Both the position numbers and the translations under genes were made by a program. 14,390 nucleotides of DNA from positions 1 to 14,390 of the forward strand of contig CALKYG010000499.1 of the NCBI GenBank assembly GCA_938003575.1. The letters run 5' to 3'. Position 1 is the stretch's first letter, and every line of letters starts with the position of its first letter. The stretch comes from an uncultured Alphaproteobacteria bacterium. GTDB lineage: Bacteria; Pseudomonadota; Alphaproteobacteria; Caulobacterales; Parvularculaceae. Shown piece after piece: positions 1-6,261 of this stretch. Below the pieces are notes generated by a model, which did no database searches, was not told where the DNA came from, and saw only the letters and a list, made by a program, of their open reading frames with translations.

Positions 1-255
1 GGCGGCGCCAGCCGCGTCGGGCGACAAATCGACGATGAATTCCTGCGGCGCGGAATAAAGTTGCGCGTCCGCGACGGTCCCCGGCCGGCCCTTCGGCAGG
101 GCGACCTTGCCGGATTGAATCGCAGTCGTCGCCAAAGTCAGCATGAAAGTGACAGCGAGCGCGAAAAGCACGATATGCTTTCCCGGCGTGCGGACGCGCT
201 TGCGCGCCGCCGCCGCATTGCCGGCTGAAGCATGATCTCTCGGGTTGGCGTTCAC
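1..255 (-). CDS. fliL: FliL-like flagellar basal-body protein, 5' part (runs off the left edge)
   Basis: The minus strand reads open from a GTG at 255 to the window edge (85 codons, no stop). About 25 basic and polar residues (many Ala, Arg, Lys) come first. A single hydrophobic segment, HIVLFALAVTFMLTLATTAI, follows, and then a linker leading to LYSAPQEFIVDLSPDA. This is the FliL layout: short cytoplasmic tail, one membrane helix, then a periplasmic domain opening with a strand like 'FYALDTFTVNL'. FliL sits around the stator/MS-ring. The divergent position next to flgFGAH matches the arrangement recalled from Caulobacter. The start is uncertain: the purine-rich AAAGGAGG upstream lies about 25 nt from the GTG, further than usual, but no better in-frame start is visible. 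The identity rests on topology and neighbourhood because most of the domain is missing. Confidence 0.6.
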   Translation of the reverse strand, partial: MNANPRDHASAGNAAAARKRVRTPGKHIVLFALAVTFMLTLATTAIQSGKVALPKGRPGTVADAQLYSAPQEFIVDLSPDAAGAA

Positions 256-301
256 GACGCGCTCGCACCTGTTCTTGCGCCTCCTTTGTCGGAAAACACG
301 G

Positions 302-316
302 TTAAAGGAGCGTTAG
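302..316 (-). promoter_or_regulatory. CtrA-like box (TTAA-N7-TTAG), probably serving fliL
   Basis: On the plus strand TTAA (302-305), seven bases and TTAG (313-316) differ by one base from the CtrA consensus TTAA-N7-TTAA. On the minus strand the fliL-proximal half reads TTAACC, the most conserved part of CtrA half-sites. It lies about 47 bp upstream of the fliL-like start, a plausible promoter position for a CtrA-activated class II flagellar gene. Confidence 0.45.
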
Positions 317-327
317 AGCGGCGCTTC

Positions 328-371
328 TTGCCCGGCAATATTTTCCCGCCGCCCCGGGCGGCCGCCGGCAA
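328..371. promoter_or_regulatory. Paired FlbD-like (ftr-type) enhancer elements
   Basis: An 11-bp palindrome TTGCCCGGCAA occupies 328-338. Its right arm CCGGCAA (332-338) recurs as a direct copy at 365-371, 33 bp away or about three helical turns. In Caulobacter, sigma-54 flagellar promoters are activated by FlbD bound to GC-rich ftr elements upstream of an IHF site, and these copies occupy that position relative to the sigma-54 promoter at 398-413. The repeats are seen directly. The FlbD assignment is inferred from architecture. Confidence 0.4.
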
Positions 372-381
372 CCCCTTGATT
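369..381 (-). promoter_or_regulatory. IHF-binding site, full consensus match
   Basis: CAACCCCTTGATT is the reverse complement of the IHF consensus WATCAANNNNTTR, with every specified position matching. It lies between the FlbD-like elements and the sigma-54 promoter, where IHF bends DNA so that an enhancer-bound activator can reach the polymerase. It overlaps the last three bases of the second CCGGCAA element. Confidence 0.6.
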
Positions 382-397
382 TTCATTCGTTTCGAAC

Positions 398-413
398 TGG
401 CACGCCGATTGCC
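398..413 (+). promoter_or_regulatory. Sigma-54 promoter of the flgF operon
   Basis: TGGCAC-N5-TTGCC matches the -24/-12 sigma-54 consensus, with GG (399-400) and GC (411-412) separated by exactly 10 bp. Transcription would start near 424, about 34 nt before the flgF ATG. A sigma-54 promoter in front of rod and ring genes is the class III arrangement of Caulobacter-type flagellar hierarchies. Confidence 0.8.
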
Positions 414-439
414 GTTGTCAGTCGGCACCTCTTTGTCCG

Positions 440-454
440 TTAACGGAAGATTAA
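440..454. promoter_or_regulatory. Perfect CtrA box overlapping the flgF ribosome binding site
   Basis: TTAA (440-443), seven bases and TTAA (451-454) form an exact TTAA-N7-TTAA CtrA site. The seven-base spacer contains the flgF Shine-Dalgarno GGAAGA (445-450), and the box ends three bases before the ATG. It lies downstream of the predicted sigma-54 start site (about 424). Bound CtrA might therefore block elongation or initiation rather than activate flgF, or it might act toward fliL. The motif is seen; binding is inferred. Confidence 0.55.
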
Positions 455-457
455 TCG

Positions 458-1189
458 ATGGAAAACGCCATTACTGCGGGCCTCGCCAAACAGATTGTTC
501 TCGCCCGCGCGCTTGAGACGACGGCCAACAATGTCGCGAACCAGACGACATCCGGCTTCAAGGCGGACCAGGTCGCTTTCCGCGAATATCTCGCGCGCAT
601 TGACGCGCGCACAAGCGGCGATCCGCTCGTCTCACTCGTCGTCGATCCCGACACCTTCACCGACTTCAGCCCGGGCGGGCTTGAGCAAAGCTATCGCGAT
701 CTCGATTTCGCGATTGACGGCGACGGCTTTTTCGCCGTCGAAACCGCTTCCGGCGTTCTTTACACCCGCGACGGACGCTTCAGCGTCAACGCCTATGGGG
801 AGCTTGTGACGCGGTCGGGCGCACAGGTTCTGGACAGCGGCGGATCGCCGATCCTCGTCGATCCGGAGGCCGGCCCGCTGCTGGCGGCGCCGGACGGCGA
901 ATTGCAGCAGAACGCAACGCCGATCGCCGCGCTCGGAGTTTTCCGGTTCGACGACCTCGGCCAGCTGCGCAAACGCGGCGACAACCTGTTCGCGGCGGCC
1001 GCGGAGCCGGCTGCCGCGGTCAGTCCGCGGGTGCGTCAGGGATTTTTCGAAACATCGAATGTAAATCCCGTCGCGGCGATGACCGACATGATCGAAATCA
1101 TGCGCGCCTATGAACAGGCGGCGCGCCTCACTGAAACGGCGAACGATCTTGAGCGTCAGGCGATCGAAACGCTCGGATCAACCAACTAG
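458..1189 (+). CDS. flgF: Flagellar basal-body proximal rod protein FlgF
   Basis: The product (243 aa) is a rod subunit of the flagellar rod/hook axial family, exported by the flagellar type III apparatus and assembled in the periplasm. The N-terminal helix carries the family signature ANNVANQTTSGFKAD (residues 23-37). The middle holds the FlgE/F/G-like segment DLDFAIDGDGFFAVET...YTRDGRFSVNAYGELVT. The C-terminal helix (about 205-243, MTDMIEIMRAYEQAARLTE) is the second half of the D0 coiled coil. There is no signal peptide, as expected for type III export. The length is normal for alphaproteobacterial FlgF. The ATG at 458 has GGAAGA seven bases upstream. It is the first gene of the operon, 14 bp before flgG, behind a sigma-54 promoter at 398-413. 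Confidence 0.95.
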   Translation: MENAITAGLAKQIVLARALETTANNVANQTTSGFKADQVAFREYLARIDARTSGDPLVSLVVDPDTFTDFSPGGLEQSYRDLDFAIDGDGFFAVETASGVLYTRDGRFSVNAYGELVTRSGAQVLDSGGSPILVDPEAGPLLAAPDGELQQNATPIAALGVFRFDDLGQLRKRGDNLFAAAAEPAAAVSPRVRQGFFETSNVNPVAAMTDMIEIMRAYEQAARLTETANDLERQAIETLGSTN

Positions 1190-1203
1190 GCTGGAGCTCC
1201 GTC

Positions 1204-1992
1204 ATGAAGTCCCTATCCATCGCAGCGACCGGCATGCTCGCGCAGCAGCGCAATGTCGAAGTGATATCGAACAACATCGCGAACCTTAACACGGTCGGAT
1301 ACAAGCGTCAGCGCGCCGAGTTTCAGGACCTTCTTTACCAGACGATCGAGCGCGCGGGCGCCTTGTCGTCGGCGACGGGCACGACGGTGCCGAACGGGAT
1401 CCAGATCGGCGCGGGGGTCAAGACCGGATCAGTCTACCGCATCACCGAGCAGGGCGCCGTCACATCGACCGGGAACGATTTCGACCTTGCGATTTCGGGA
1501 CGCGGCTATTTCCGCATTGAGCTGCCGGACGGGCGCGAGGCCTATACCCGCGCCGGCAATTTCGCGATCTCGTCGGACGGCCGCGTCGTCACGGAAGACG
1601 GCTATGAGGTCCTTCCGGGCGTGACGCTTCCCGAGGACGTCATCGACGTGTCGATTTCAGAAGACGGCGTTGTCGAGGCGAGAGTCGCGGGCGAACAGAA
1701 CCTGCGCGAGATCGGGCGCCTCGACCTCGCCGTTTTCTTCAATGAAAGCGGCCTTGAGGCCATCGGCGACAACTTGCTGCTGGAGACGACCGCATCGGGC
1801 GAGCCCGTCATCGGCAATCCCGGCGATCCGGGCTACGGCGCGATTCTGCAAGGTTACCTTGAAAACGCGAATGTCGATCCGGTGCAGGAAATAACGACGC
1901 TGATCGCCGCGCAGCGCGCCTATGAAATGAATGCGCGCGTCATCGAAACGTCTGATGAAATGCTGTCCATCAACGCCAACCTTCGCCGATAG
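1204..1992 (+). CDS. flgG: Flagellar basal-body distal rod protein FlgG
   Basis: The product (262 aa, the standard FlgG length) forms the distal rod that passes through the P and L rings. The N-terminus MKSLSIAATGMLAQQRNVE followed by ISNNIANLNTVGYKRQ (about 21-36) is the rod-protein signature. DFDLAISGRGYFRIELPDG and EAYTRAGNFAISSDGRVV are the conserved central strands. GYLENANVDPVQEITTLI and AQRAYEMNARVIETSDEML near the C-terminus are highly characteristic of FlgG and rule out FlgF or FlgE. GGAG at 1193-1196 precedes the ATG. The gene lies 14 bp after flgF, and its stop codon overlaps the flgA ribosome binding site. Confidence 0.97.
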   Translation: MKSLSIAATGMLAQQRNVEVISNNIANLNTVGYKRQRAEFQDLLYQTIERAGALSSATGTTVPNGIQIGAGVKTGSVYRITEQGAVTSTGNDFDLAISGRGYFRIELPDGREAYTRAGNFAISSDGRVVTEDGYEVLPGVTLPEDVIDVSISEDGVVEARVAGEQNLREIGRLDLAVFFNESGLEAIGDNLLLETTASGEPVIGNPGDPGYGAILQGYLENANVDPVQEITTLIAAQRAYEMNARVIETSDEMLSINANLRR

Positions 1993-2002
1993 GAGACGAT
2001 AG

Positions 2003-2758
2003 ATGAGAGAGCTCCGCATTCCCGGCATCCTCGCCTACGCAGCGATGGCGATGTGGCTGCTTTTGACCTTCGCCGCCCCCGCCCGCGCGGAAACAGGCGC
2101 GGCAGTCGCCGCACGCGTCGCGAGCCGCTTAGCCGAACTCAAGCAAGCGCTCATCGCGCAGGGCGCCGCCCCGGACGCGCGCATCACCCTTTCCGCCCCC
2201 GATGCGGTCATCGCCGTCGAAGACGGCGATCCTCTCCTGCTTCAGACCGTCAGCTTCAATGCGGCCACGGGCCGCTTCCTGATCCGTGCGCGGGGCACGC
2301 CTGAAGGCCCTCTCTACGCGATCGCGGGATCGGCCGTCGCGCCGACGCTCGTTCCCGCGCCGGCGCGGGCGATTGCGCGCAACGAAATCATCGGCGAGGC
2401 CGACATCGACTGGGTGGAAATCGCAGACGACAGGGCCGGACTTTATGTCGACGACGCCGACGCGATCGTCGGCAAGATCGCAAGGCGGCCGCTCGCGGCG
2501 GGCGCGCCGCTGCGCAACGCGGACCTGACGGCGCCGATCCTGATCCGGCGCGGCGCCAGCGCCACGATCATCCTTGAAGCGCCCGGCATCCGGCTGACGC
2601 AGATCGGCGTCGCCCTGTCGAACGGCGCCGAAGGCGATCTCATCGCGTTTCGCAACGTCAACAGCGACCGCGAAATCAAGGCGGTGGTCGCCGCAGAAAA
2701 CCTCGCCCGCGCGCCGTTTGCGGCGCGACGCGCTCTCGCTTCGGCCGAAATGGAATAG
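2003..2758 (+). CDS. flgA: Flagellar P-ring assembly chaperone FlgA
   Basis: The product (251 aa) is a periplasmic chaperone needed for FlgI P-ring polymerisation around the rod. A Sec signal peptide covers about residues 1-29, with a hydrophobic core in LAYAAMAMWLLLTFAAPARA and likely cleavage after ARA before ETG. After a variable N-terminal domain comes the SAF-type region from about 118 (ARAIARNEIIGEADIDWVEI, then IVGKIARRPLAAGAPLRNADL). The FlgA C-terminal part follows (LIRRGASATIILEAPGIRLT, ALSNGAEGDLIAFRNVNS), ending near 236. The Shine-Dalgarno AGGAG (1991-1995) overlaps the flgG stop codon, which suggests translational coupling. FlgI itself is not in the window, so its client is encoded elsewhere. 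Confidence 0.93.
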   Translation: MRELRIPGILAYAAMAMWLLLTFAAPARAETGAAVAARVASRLAELKQALIAQGAAPDARITLSAPDAVIAVEDGDPLLLQTVSFNAATGRFLIRARGTPEGPLYAIAGSAVAPTLVPAPARAIARNEIIGEADIDWVEIADDRAGLYVDDADAIVGKIARRPLAAGAPLRNADLTAPILIRRGASATIILEAPGIRLTQIGVALSNGAEGDLIAFRNVNSDREIKAVVAAENLARAPFAARRALASAEME

Positions 2759-2761
2759 GCA

Positions 2762-3508
2762 ATGAAAAAGCTCGCAAGTCTGCTTTTGATCCTCGCCGCC
2801 GCATCCGGCGCGACCGGCTGCGCCGTCGGCGGACGCATCAAAAATATCGGCAAGGCGCCGGACCTGTCGCCGACAGACGACCCCTCGCATCTCTACGGCG
2901 GGCGCGCCGTCACGATGCCGATGCCGGCCGCCTCGACCGAAGCAGCCAACGCCAATTCGCTCTGGCGCGCCGGGTCGAGAACATTTTTCAAGGACCAGCG
3001 CGCGCGCACGCTTGGCGACATCGTCACCGTCGTCATCGACATCAACGACCGGGCGCGCCTCAACAACACGACTGAACGCCGACGCGACAACGGAGAGACG
3101 GCGGAACTGCCGGCCTTCGGCGGATTCGAACAATTGCTTGTTGACGCGCTGCCCAGTGGCGCGAACGCCGCGCAGCTTGTCGACATGTCTTCCGGCTCGA
3201 CGGTCAGAGGCGAAGGAAGCGTTGACCGGCGCGAGGATGTAGAGCTGATCGTCGCCGCGGTCGTCACCGAAGTGCTGCCGAACGGCAATCTCGTCGTCGC
3301 CGGCAAGCAGGAAGTGCGCGTCAACAATGAAGTGCGGGAACTGACCGTCACCGGCGTCATCCGGCCCGAAGACATCTCGAACGCCAACCGCATCAACCAT
3401 ACGCAGATCGCGGAAGCGCGCATTTCCTACGGCGGACGCGGACAATTGACCGACGTTCAGCAGGCCCGTTACGGCCAGCAGCTTTACGACATCATCTTCC
3501 CGTTCTGA
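2762..3508 (+). CDS. flgH: Flagellar L-ring lipoprotein FlgH
   Basis: The product (248 aa) is the outer-membrane L-ring protein. MKKLASLLLILAAASGATGC is a lipoprotein signal with Cys20 as the lipidated residue; the lipobox ATGC is slightly atypical because Ala rather than Leu is at -3. FlgH family segments follow: SLWRAGSRTFFKDQRARTLG and DIVTVVIDINDRARLNNTTE (about 60-103), then SSGSTVRGEGSVDRRE and VLPNGNLVVAGKQEVRVNNE with RPEDISNANRI. The C-terminus YGGRGQLTDVQQARYGQQ plus a terminal hydrophobic stretch is diagnostic. Only three bases separate it from the flgA stop. It appears to end the flagellar operon, with no obvious hairpin terminator in the 50 bp that follow. Confidence 0.96.
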   Translation: MKKLASLLLILAAASGATGCAVGGRIKNIGKAPDLSPTDDPSHLYGGRAVTMPMPAASTEAANANSLWRAGSRTFFKDQRARTLGDIVTVVIDINDRARLNNTTERRRDNGETAELPAFGGFEQLLVDALPSGANAAQLVDMSSGSTVRGEGSVDRREDVELIVAAVVTEVLPNGNLVVAGKQEVRVNNEVRELTVTGVIRPEDISNANRINHTQIAEARISYGGRGQLTDVQQARYGQQLYDIIFPF

Positions 3509-3558
3509 CGCGCAGGAATCGGGTGGCGGCGGCGGGCGCGCAAGCGTAGCATCGCCGC

Positions 3559-4128
3559 ATGTCCAAGCCGGCCTTCGCGCTTTTCGACACCGCTGTCGGC
3601 CGCTGCGCCATCCTCTGGCGCGGCGCGTCGCTGACCGGCGTCCTGCTTCCGTCCGAATCGGATGATGCGACGCGAGCGGCGGCGCGCCGCCGCCAGCGCG
3701 ACGGCGTCGAAGCGGCGCCTCCCGGGTTCGTAAGGGACGCGATCGGAAAGATCGTTCGCTTGTGCGACGGCGAGGCGGTCTCATTTGACGGCGTTCCGCT
3801 AGACCGCAGCGCCATCGAACCGTTCGCCAATCGCGTCTATGACATTCTCCTGCGCGTGCCGCCCGGCCAGTCGACCACTTATGGCGCGATCGCAGACGCG
3901 CTGGGCGACAGGTCTCTTGCGCGGGCGGTCGGCGCAGCGCTCGGCGCCAACCCCTTCCCGATCATCATCCCCTGCCATCGCGTGACGGCCGCCGGCGGAA
4001 AGATCGGCGGCTTTTCGGCGCCGGGCGGCGCAGACACGAAACGAAGGCTGCTTGAAATCGAAGGCGCGTTCGCCGTCGGAAATCTGCCGCTGTTCGGCGC
4101 GCCTGATCTTTCCCCCGGTCAGAATTAA
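3559..4128 (+). CDS. ogt: Methylated-DNA-[protein]-cysteine S-methyltransferase (O6-alkylguanine repair)
   Basis: The product (189 aa) resembles the AGT/Ogt suicide repair proteins, which move the alkyl group from O6-alkylguanine onto their own cysteine. The active-site motif PCHRV is present with Cys139. RVPPGQSTTYGAIADALG (about 99-116) is the conserved segment with the base-flipping Tyr. RAVGAALGANP (122-132) is the helix-turn-helix recognition segment. The post-active-site GGKIGGFSAPGG replaces the commoner GFSGG pattern. A poorly conserved N-terminal domain precedes it, as usual. The symbol is by family; I cannot separate Ogt from an Ada C-terminal-like paralogue. It starts 50 bp after flgH on the same strand and may be transcribed by readthrough, although nothing links it functionally to flagella. 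Confidence 0.9.
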   Translation: MSKPAFALFDTAVGRCAILWRGASLTGVLLPSESDDATRAAARRRQRDGVEAAPPGFVRDAIGKIVRLCDGEAVSFDGVPLDRSAIEPFANRVYDILLRVPPGQSTTYGAIADALGDRSLARAVGAALGANPFPIIIPCHRVTAAGGKIGGFSAPGGADTKRRLLEIEGAFAVGNLPLFGAPDLSPGQN

Positions 4129-4163
4129 CGCTCGCGCAAGCCGGGCCGCGTAATCTTTCGCGC

Positions 4164-4790
4164 ATGTCCCGCCCGAAAGTATTCTGCATCGGCTTTCAGA
4201 AAACCGGCACGACGTCGCTTCATGCGGCGCTGACTTCGCTCGGATACCGCACGGCCGCGGTCGTCGGCCGCGACTGGAGCGCCGACCGGCTTGCAGCAGA
4301 CGGCGCGCGCCTCTGCATCGAAACCATGCGCGGCTTCGACGCGGCTGAGGACATGCCATGGCCTGTTTTCTTTCGCGAGCTCGACGATGCGTTCCCGGGA
4401 TCGAAATTCATCCTGACCGTTCGCGACAAGGACCGCTGGTTCCGGTCGATCGAAAAGCATTTCGGCGCCAATACCCATGAGATGCAGGCATTCGTCTATG
4501 GCCGCGACGCGGCCGCGCCGGCCGGGAACAGGGCGCGCTACATCGACGTCTGCGCGCGCCACGAGAGCGACGTGCGCGCGCATTTCGTCGACCGGCCGAA
4601 CGACCTTCTCGTCATGGACCTTGAGCGCGGCGACGGCTGGCGCGAGCTTTGCGGGTTTCTGAATGCGCGAACCCCGGACGGGCCCTTCCCGGCGAAGAAC
4701 CGGTCGGACGATCGCAAGACCCTTTCCTTTCGTGTCCGGCGCAGGATTGGAAAAATCTTCGGGCGCTACCTCGCGCCTGAACGGATTTGA
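4164..4790 (+). CDS. Sulfotransferase-family protein (PAPS-dependent type)
   Basis: The product (208 aa) resembles the compact bacterial sulfotransferase family (Sulfotransfer_4-like), whose characterised relatives transfer sulfate from PAPS. VFCIGFQKTGTTSLHAAL (6-23) is the P-loop-like 5'-phosphosulfate-binding motif. KFILTVRDKDRWFRSIEKHF (81-100) carries the Arg and Ser expected to bind the 3'-phosphate. LLVMDLERGDGWRELCGFL (148-166) and the following PFPAKN match the conserved C-terminal part. There is no signal peptide or membrane segment, so it should be cytoplasmic; the tail is basic. The acceptor cannot be predicted. It lies 35 bp after the alkyltransferase gene and converges with the MgtC-like gene, ending 36 bp from that gene's stop. 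Confidence 0.82.
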   Translation: MSRPKVFCIGFQKTGTTSLHAALTSLGYRTAAVVGRDWSADRLAADGARLCIETMRGFDAAEDMPWPVFFRELDDAFPGSKFILTVRDKDRWFRSIEKHFGANTHEMQAFVYGRDAAAPAGNRARYIDVCARHESDVRAHFVDRPNDLLVMDLERGDGWRELCGFLNARTPDGPFPAKNRSDDRKTLSFRVRRRIGKIFGRYLAPERI

Positions 4791-4826
4791 TCGACTCCGG
4801 CGGAAATTCGGGCGGCGCCCTGACGC

Positions 4827-6104
4827 TCAGATGAAAATGAACGCCGTGGCGCCGGCCGCCGATGCGGCGATGAAGCCGGCGGCGGCTAGCGTTCCGGTTT
4901 TCGTTCCCCCGATCGCGAAGGCCATCAATCCCTTCACCATGATGTTGACGGCGACCGCCAGCAGGATCGCGACGGCGGCGACATCGGCGTCGAGATTGCC
5001 GGTCGCGGCGCCCCGCCCGGCGGAAAGCGTCATCGCATCGACGTCGGCGAGCCCCGATACGGCGCCGACCGCGTAGGCGCCGGCGGCGCCGAATTCTTGC
5101 GCGCCGTAAGAGGACGCAATGGAAATGACTGCGATCAAGGCGGCGAAATAAATGGCGGGCTTCAGTTCGAACGGATTTCCGAGCTTGACGTCCGCGGCCC
5201 CCTCATGTGTCGGGGTCAGCCGCCACAAAACGAGACCCACGGCGGCGCCGGCGGCGGCGGCCGCGGCGAAAATCGGAAGGAGGTCGACAAAAACCTGACG
5301 CGATACGGCGGCGAGAATGAAGCCGACGCGGACCAGCATGACGACATTCGCCATCACGACGCCGGCGGCCGCCGCTGCGGGCGCGCTGACGCCGTCACGC
5401 GCGAATTTCGCAAGCGACAATGTCGTCGCCGTCGATGAGGCCAATCCGCCGACAATTCCCGTCAGGAGAACGCCCCGCCATGCGCCGGTGATCTTCATCA
5501 GCCAGTAGCCGAGAAAGGAGAGCCCGCTGATCAGAACGACCATGGTCCACAATTCGCGCGGATTGAACGCCCCATAAGGACCGAACTGCTCGTTCGGCAG
5601 CGCCGGCAGGACGAGGACCGAAATTGCAAGAAAGCGCAGCGCCGCGTGGATTTCCGCCTGATCGAGCGTCCGCGCCCATCCGCGGATGGCGGTCTTCATA
5701 CTGAGGATGATCGCAACCGCCACGGCGCCGGCCGCCGCCAGCAACAGGTGTCCGCGCCCCGCGGCGACGCCGAGCAGCAGGGTGGCGAAAATCGCCATTT
5801 CGGTCGTGCCGCCGCGTCCGGGCGTTTCTTTGGCTTCAAACCAGTATCCGACAATGGTCAGCGCGCCGATGACGGCAAGCGCGGCCGCCGCAACGAGCGG
5901 GCCCTCGCTCAAGAGCCCGGAGAGCCCTCCGACCATGCCGATCAGAGCGAATGTCCGCGCGCCGGCGAAGGTGTGCTCCTGCTTTTCGAGCGCTTGCGTC
6001 CACTCCCGCTCAAACCCGATGACGAAGCCGGCCGTGACGGCGACCCCGAGATTGCGGAGAATGAGGATAGCGTCGGGCGCGGCTTCCAGCGCGGGCGTCG
6101 TCAA
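4827..6104 (-). CDS. MgtC/SapB-type membrane protein with C-terminal DUF4010 domain
   Basis: The protein (425 aa from the TTG start chosen here) is polytopic, with about a dozen hydrophobic segments. ILILRNLGVAVTAGFVIGFERE (about 13-34) carries the MgtC-family G-x-E-R-E signature, and ARTFALIGMVGGLSG (49-63) matches the next conserved MgtC helix. From about residue 140 it reads as DUF4010: LPALPNEQFGPYGAFNPREL, a helix ending GYWLMKITGAWRG, and GGLASSTATTLSLAKFAR (219-236). Function is uncertain; MgtC relatives are linked to Mg2+ limitation and virulence without being proven transporters. A longer frame reaches 6281, but it crosses the divergent start at 6262 and its extra 59 residues are polar and family-unlike. 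The TTG at 6104 follows a near-perfect AAAGGAGGAGG (6107-6117). Confidence 0.85.
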   Translation of the reverse strand: MTTPALEAAPDAILILRNLGVAVTAGFVIGFEREWTQALEKQEHTFAGARTFALIGMVGGLSGLLSEGPLVAAAALAVIGALTIVGYWFEAKETPGRGGTTEMAIFATLLLGVAAGRGHLLLAAAGAVAVAIILSMKTAIRGWARTLDQAEIHAALRFLAISVLVLPALPNEQFGPYGAFNPRELWTMVVLISGLSFLGYWLMKITGAWRGVLLTGIVGGLASSTATTLSLAKFARDGVSAPAAAAAGVVMANVVMLVRVGFILAAVSRQVFVDLLPIFAAAAAAGAAVGLVLWRLTPTHEGAADVKLGNPFELKPAIYFAALIAVISIASSYGAQEFGAAGAYAVGAVSGLADVDAMTLSAGRGAATGNLDADVAAVAILLAVAVNIMVKGLMAFAIGGTKTGTLAAAGFIAASAAGATAFIFI

Positions 6105-6106
6105 TT

Positions 6107-6117
6107 CCTCCTCCTTT
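6107..6117 (-). promoter_or_regulatory. Strong ribosome binding site deciding a TTG start
   Basis: On the minus strand AAAGGAGGAGG is followed by AA and TTG ACG ACG. This is the best anti-Shine-Dalgarno match I noticed in the window. It sets the MgtC/DUF4010 start at 6104 instead of an upstream ATG that would overlap the divergent operon. A rare TTG paired with a strong site is a common compensation. Confidence 0.7.
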
Positions 6118-6172
6118 CGCGCCGGCCGCAGAGGGGACGCGAGGGCGACTTCAACACGGCGCGCGATTCGTT

Positions 6173-6199
6173 CCAATAGCCCGGTCTTTGCGCCGTCAA
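6173..6199 (-). promoter_or_regulatory. Possible housekeeping promoter for the MgtC/DUF4010 gene
   Basis: On the minus strand TTGACG (6194-6199) is followed after 15 bases by TATTGG (6173-6178). The -35 element is good; the -10 is poor and the spacing short. The position, about 70 bp upstream of the TTG start, is sensible. Confidence 0.25.
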
Positions 6200-6223
6200 G
6201 GTCTTTTAGGGCGGGCGGCGGCC

Positions 6224-6235
6224 CCCTATCTAGGG
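6224..6235. promoter_or_regulatory. Palindrome CCCTA-TC-TAGGG, possible operator or -10 region of the three-gene operon
   Basis: A perfect 5-bp inverted repeat with a 2-bp centre lies 27 bp before the ATG at 6262. It includes TATCTA (6227-6232), a weak -10-like hexamer. It could be a repressor operator overlapping the promoter. No convincing -35 is visible 16-18 bp upstream, so the promoter itself is unresolved. Confidence 0.3.
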
Positions 6236-6261
6236 AAAGCCGAAGAGGGAGGGATTTTTCC

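Noticed and set aside
3509..3558. A terminator between flgH and the alkyltransferase gene
   Set aside because: The 50 bp are GC-rich but contain neither a convincing stem-loop nor a T tract, so readthrough cannot be excluded.
2129..3784. A 551-codon open frame on the minus strand across flgA, flgH and the alkyltransferase start
   Set aside because: It lies antisense to well-identified genes, its product is Arg/Asp/Gly-rich with no domain pattern, and long antisense frames are expected in GC-rich DNA with biased third positions.
5686..6261. An upstream extension of gene 1 through the MgtC/DUF4010 gene
   Set aside because: It is antisense to a clear membrane-protein gene. The ATG at 6262 has a good GGGAGGG site, and the extension is Ser/Arg/Pro-rich shadow sequence.
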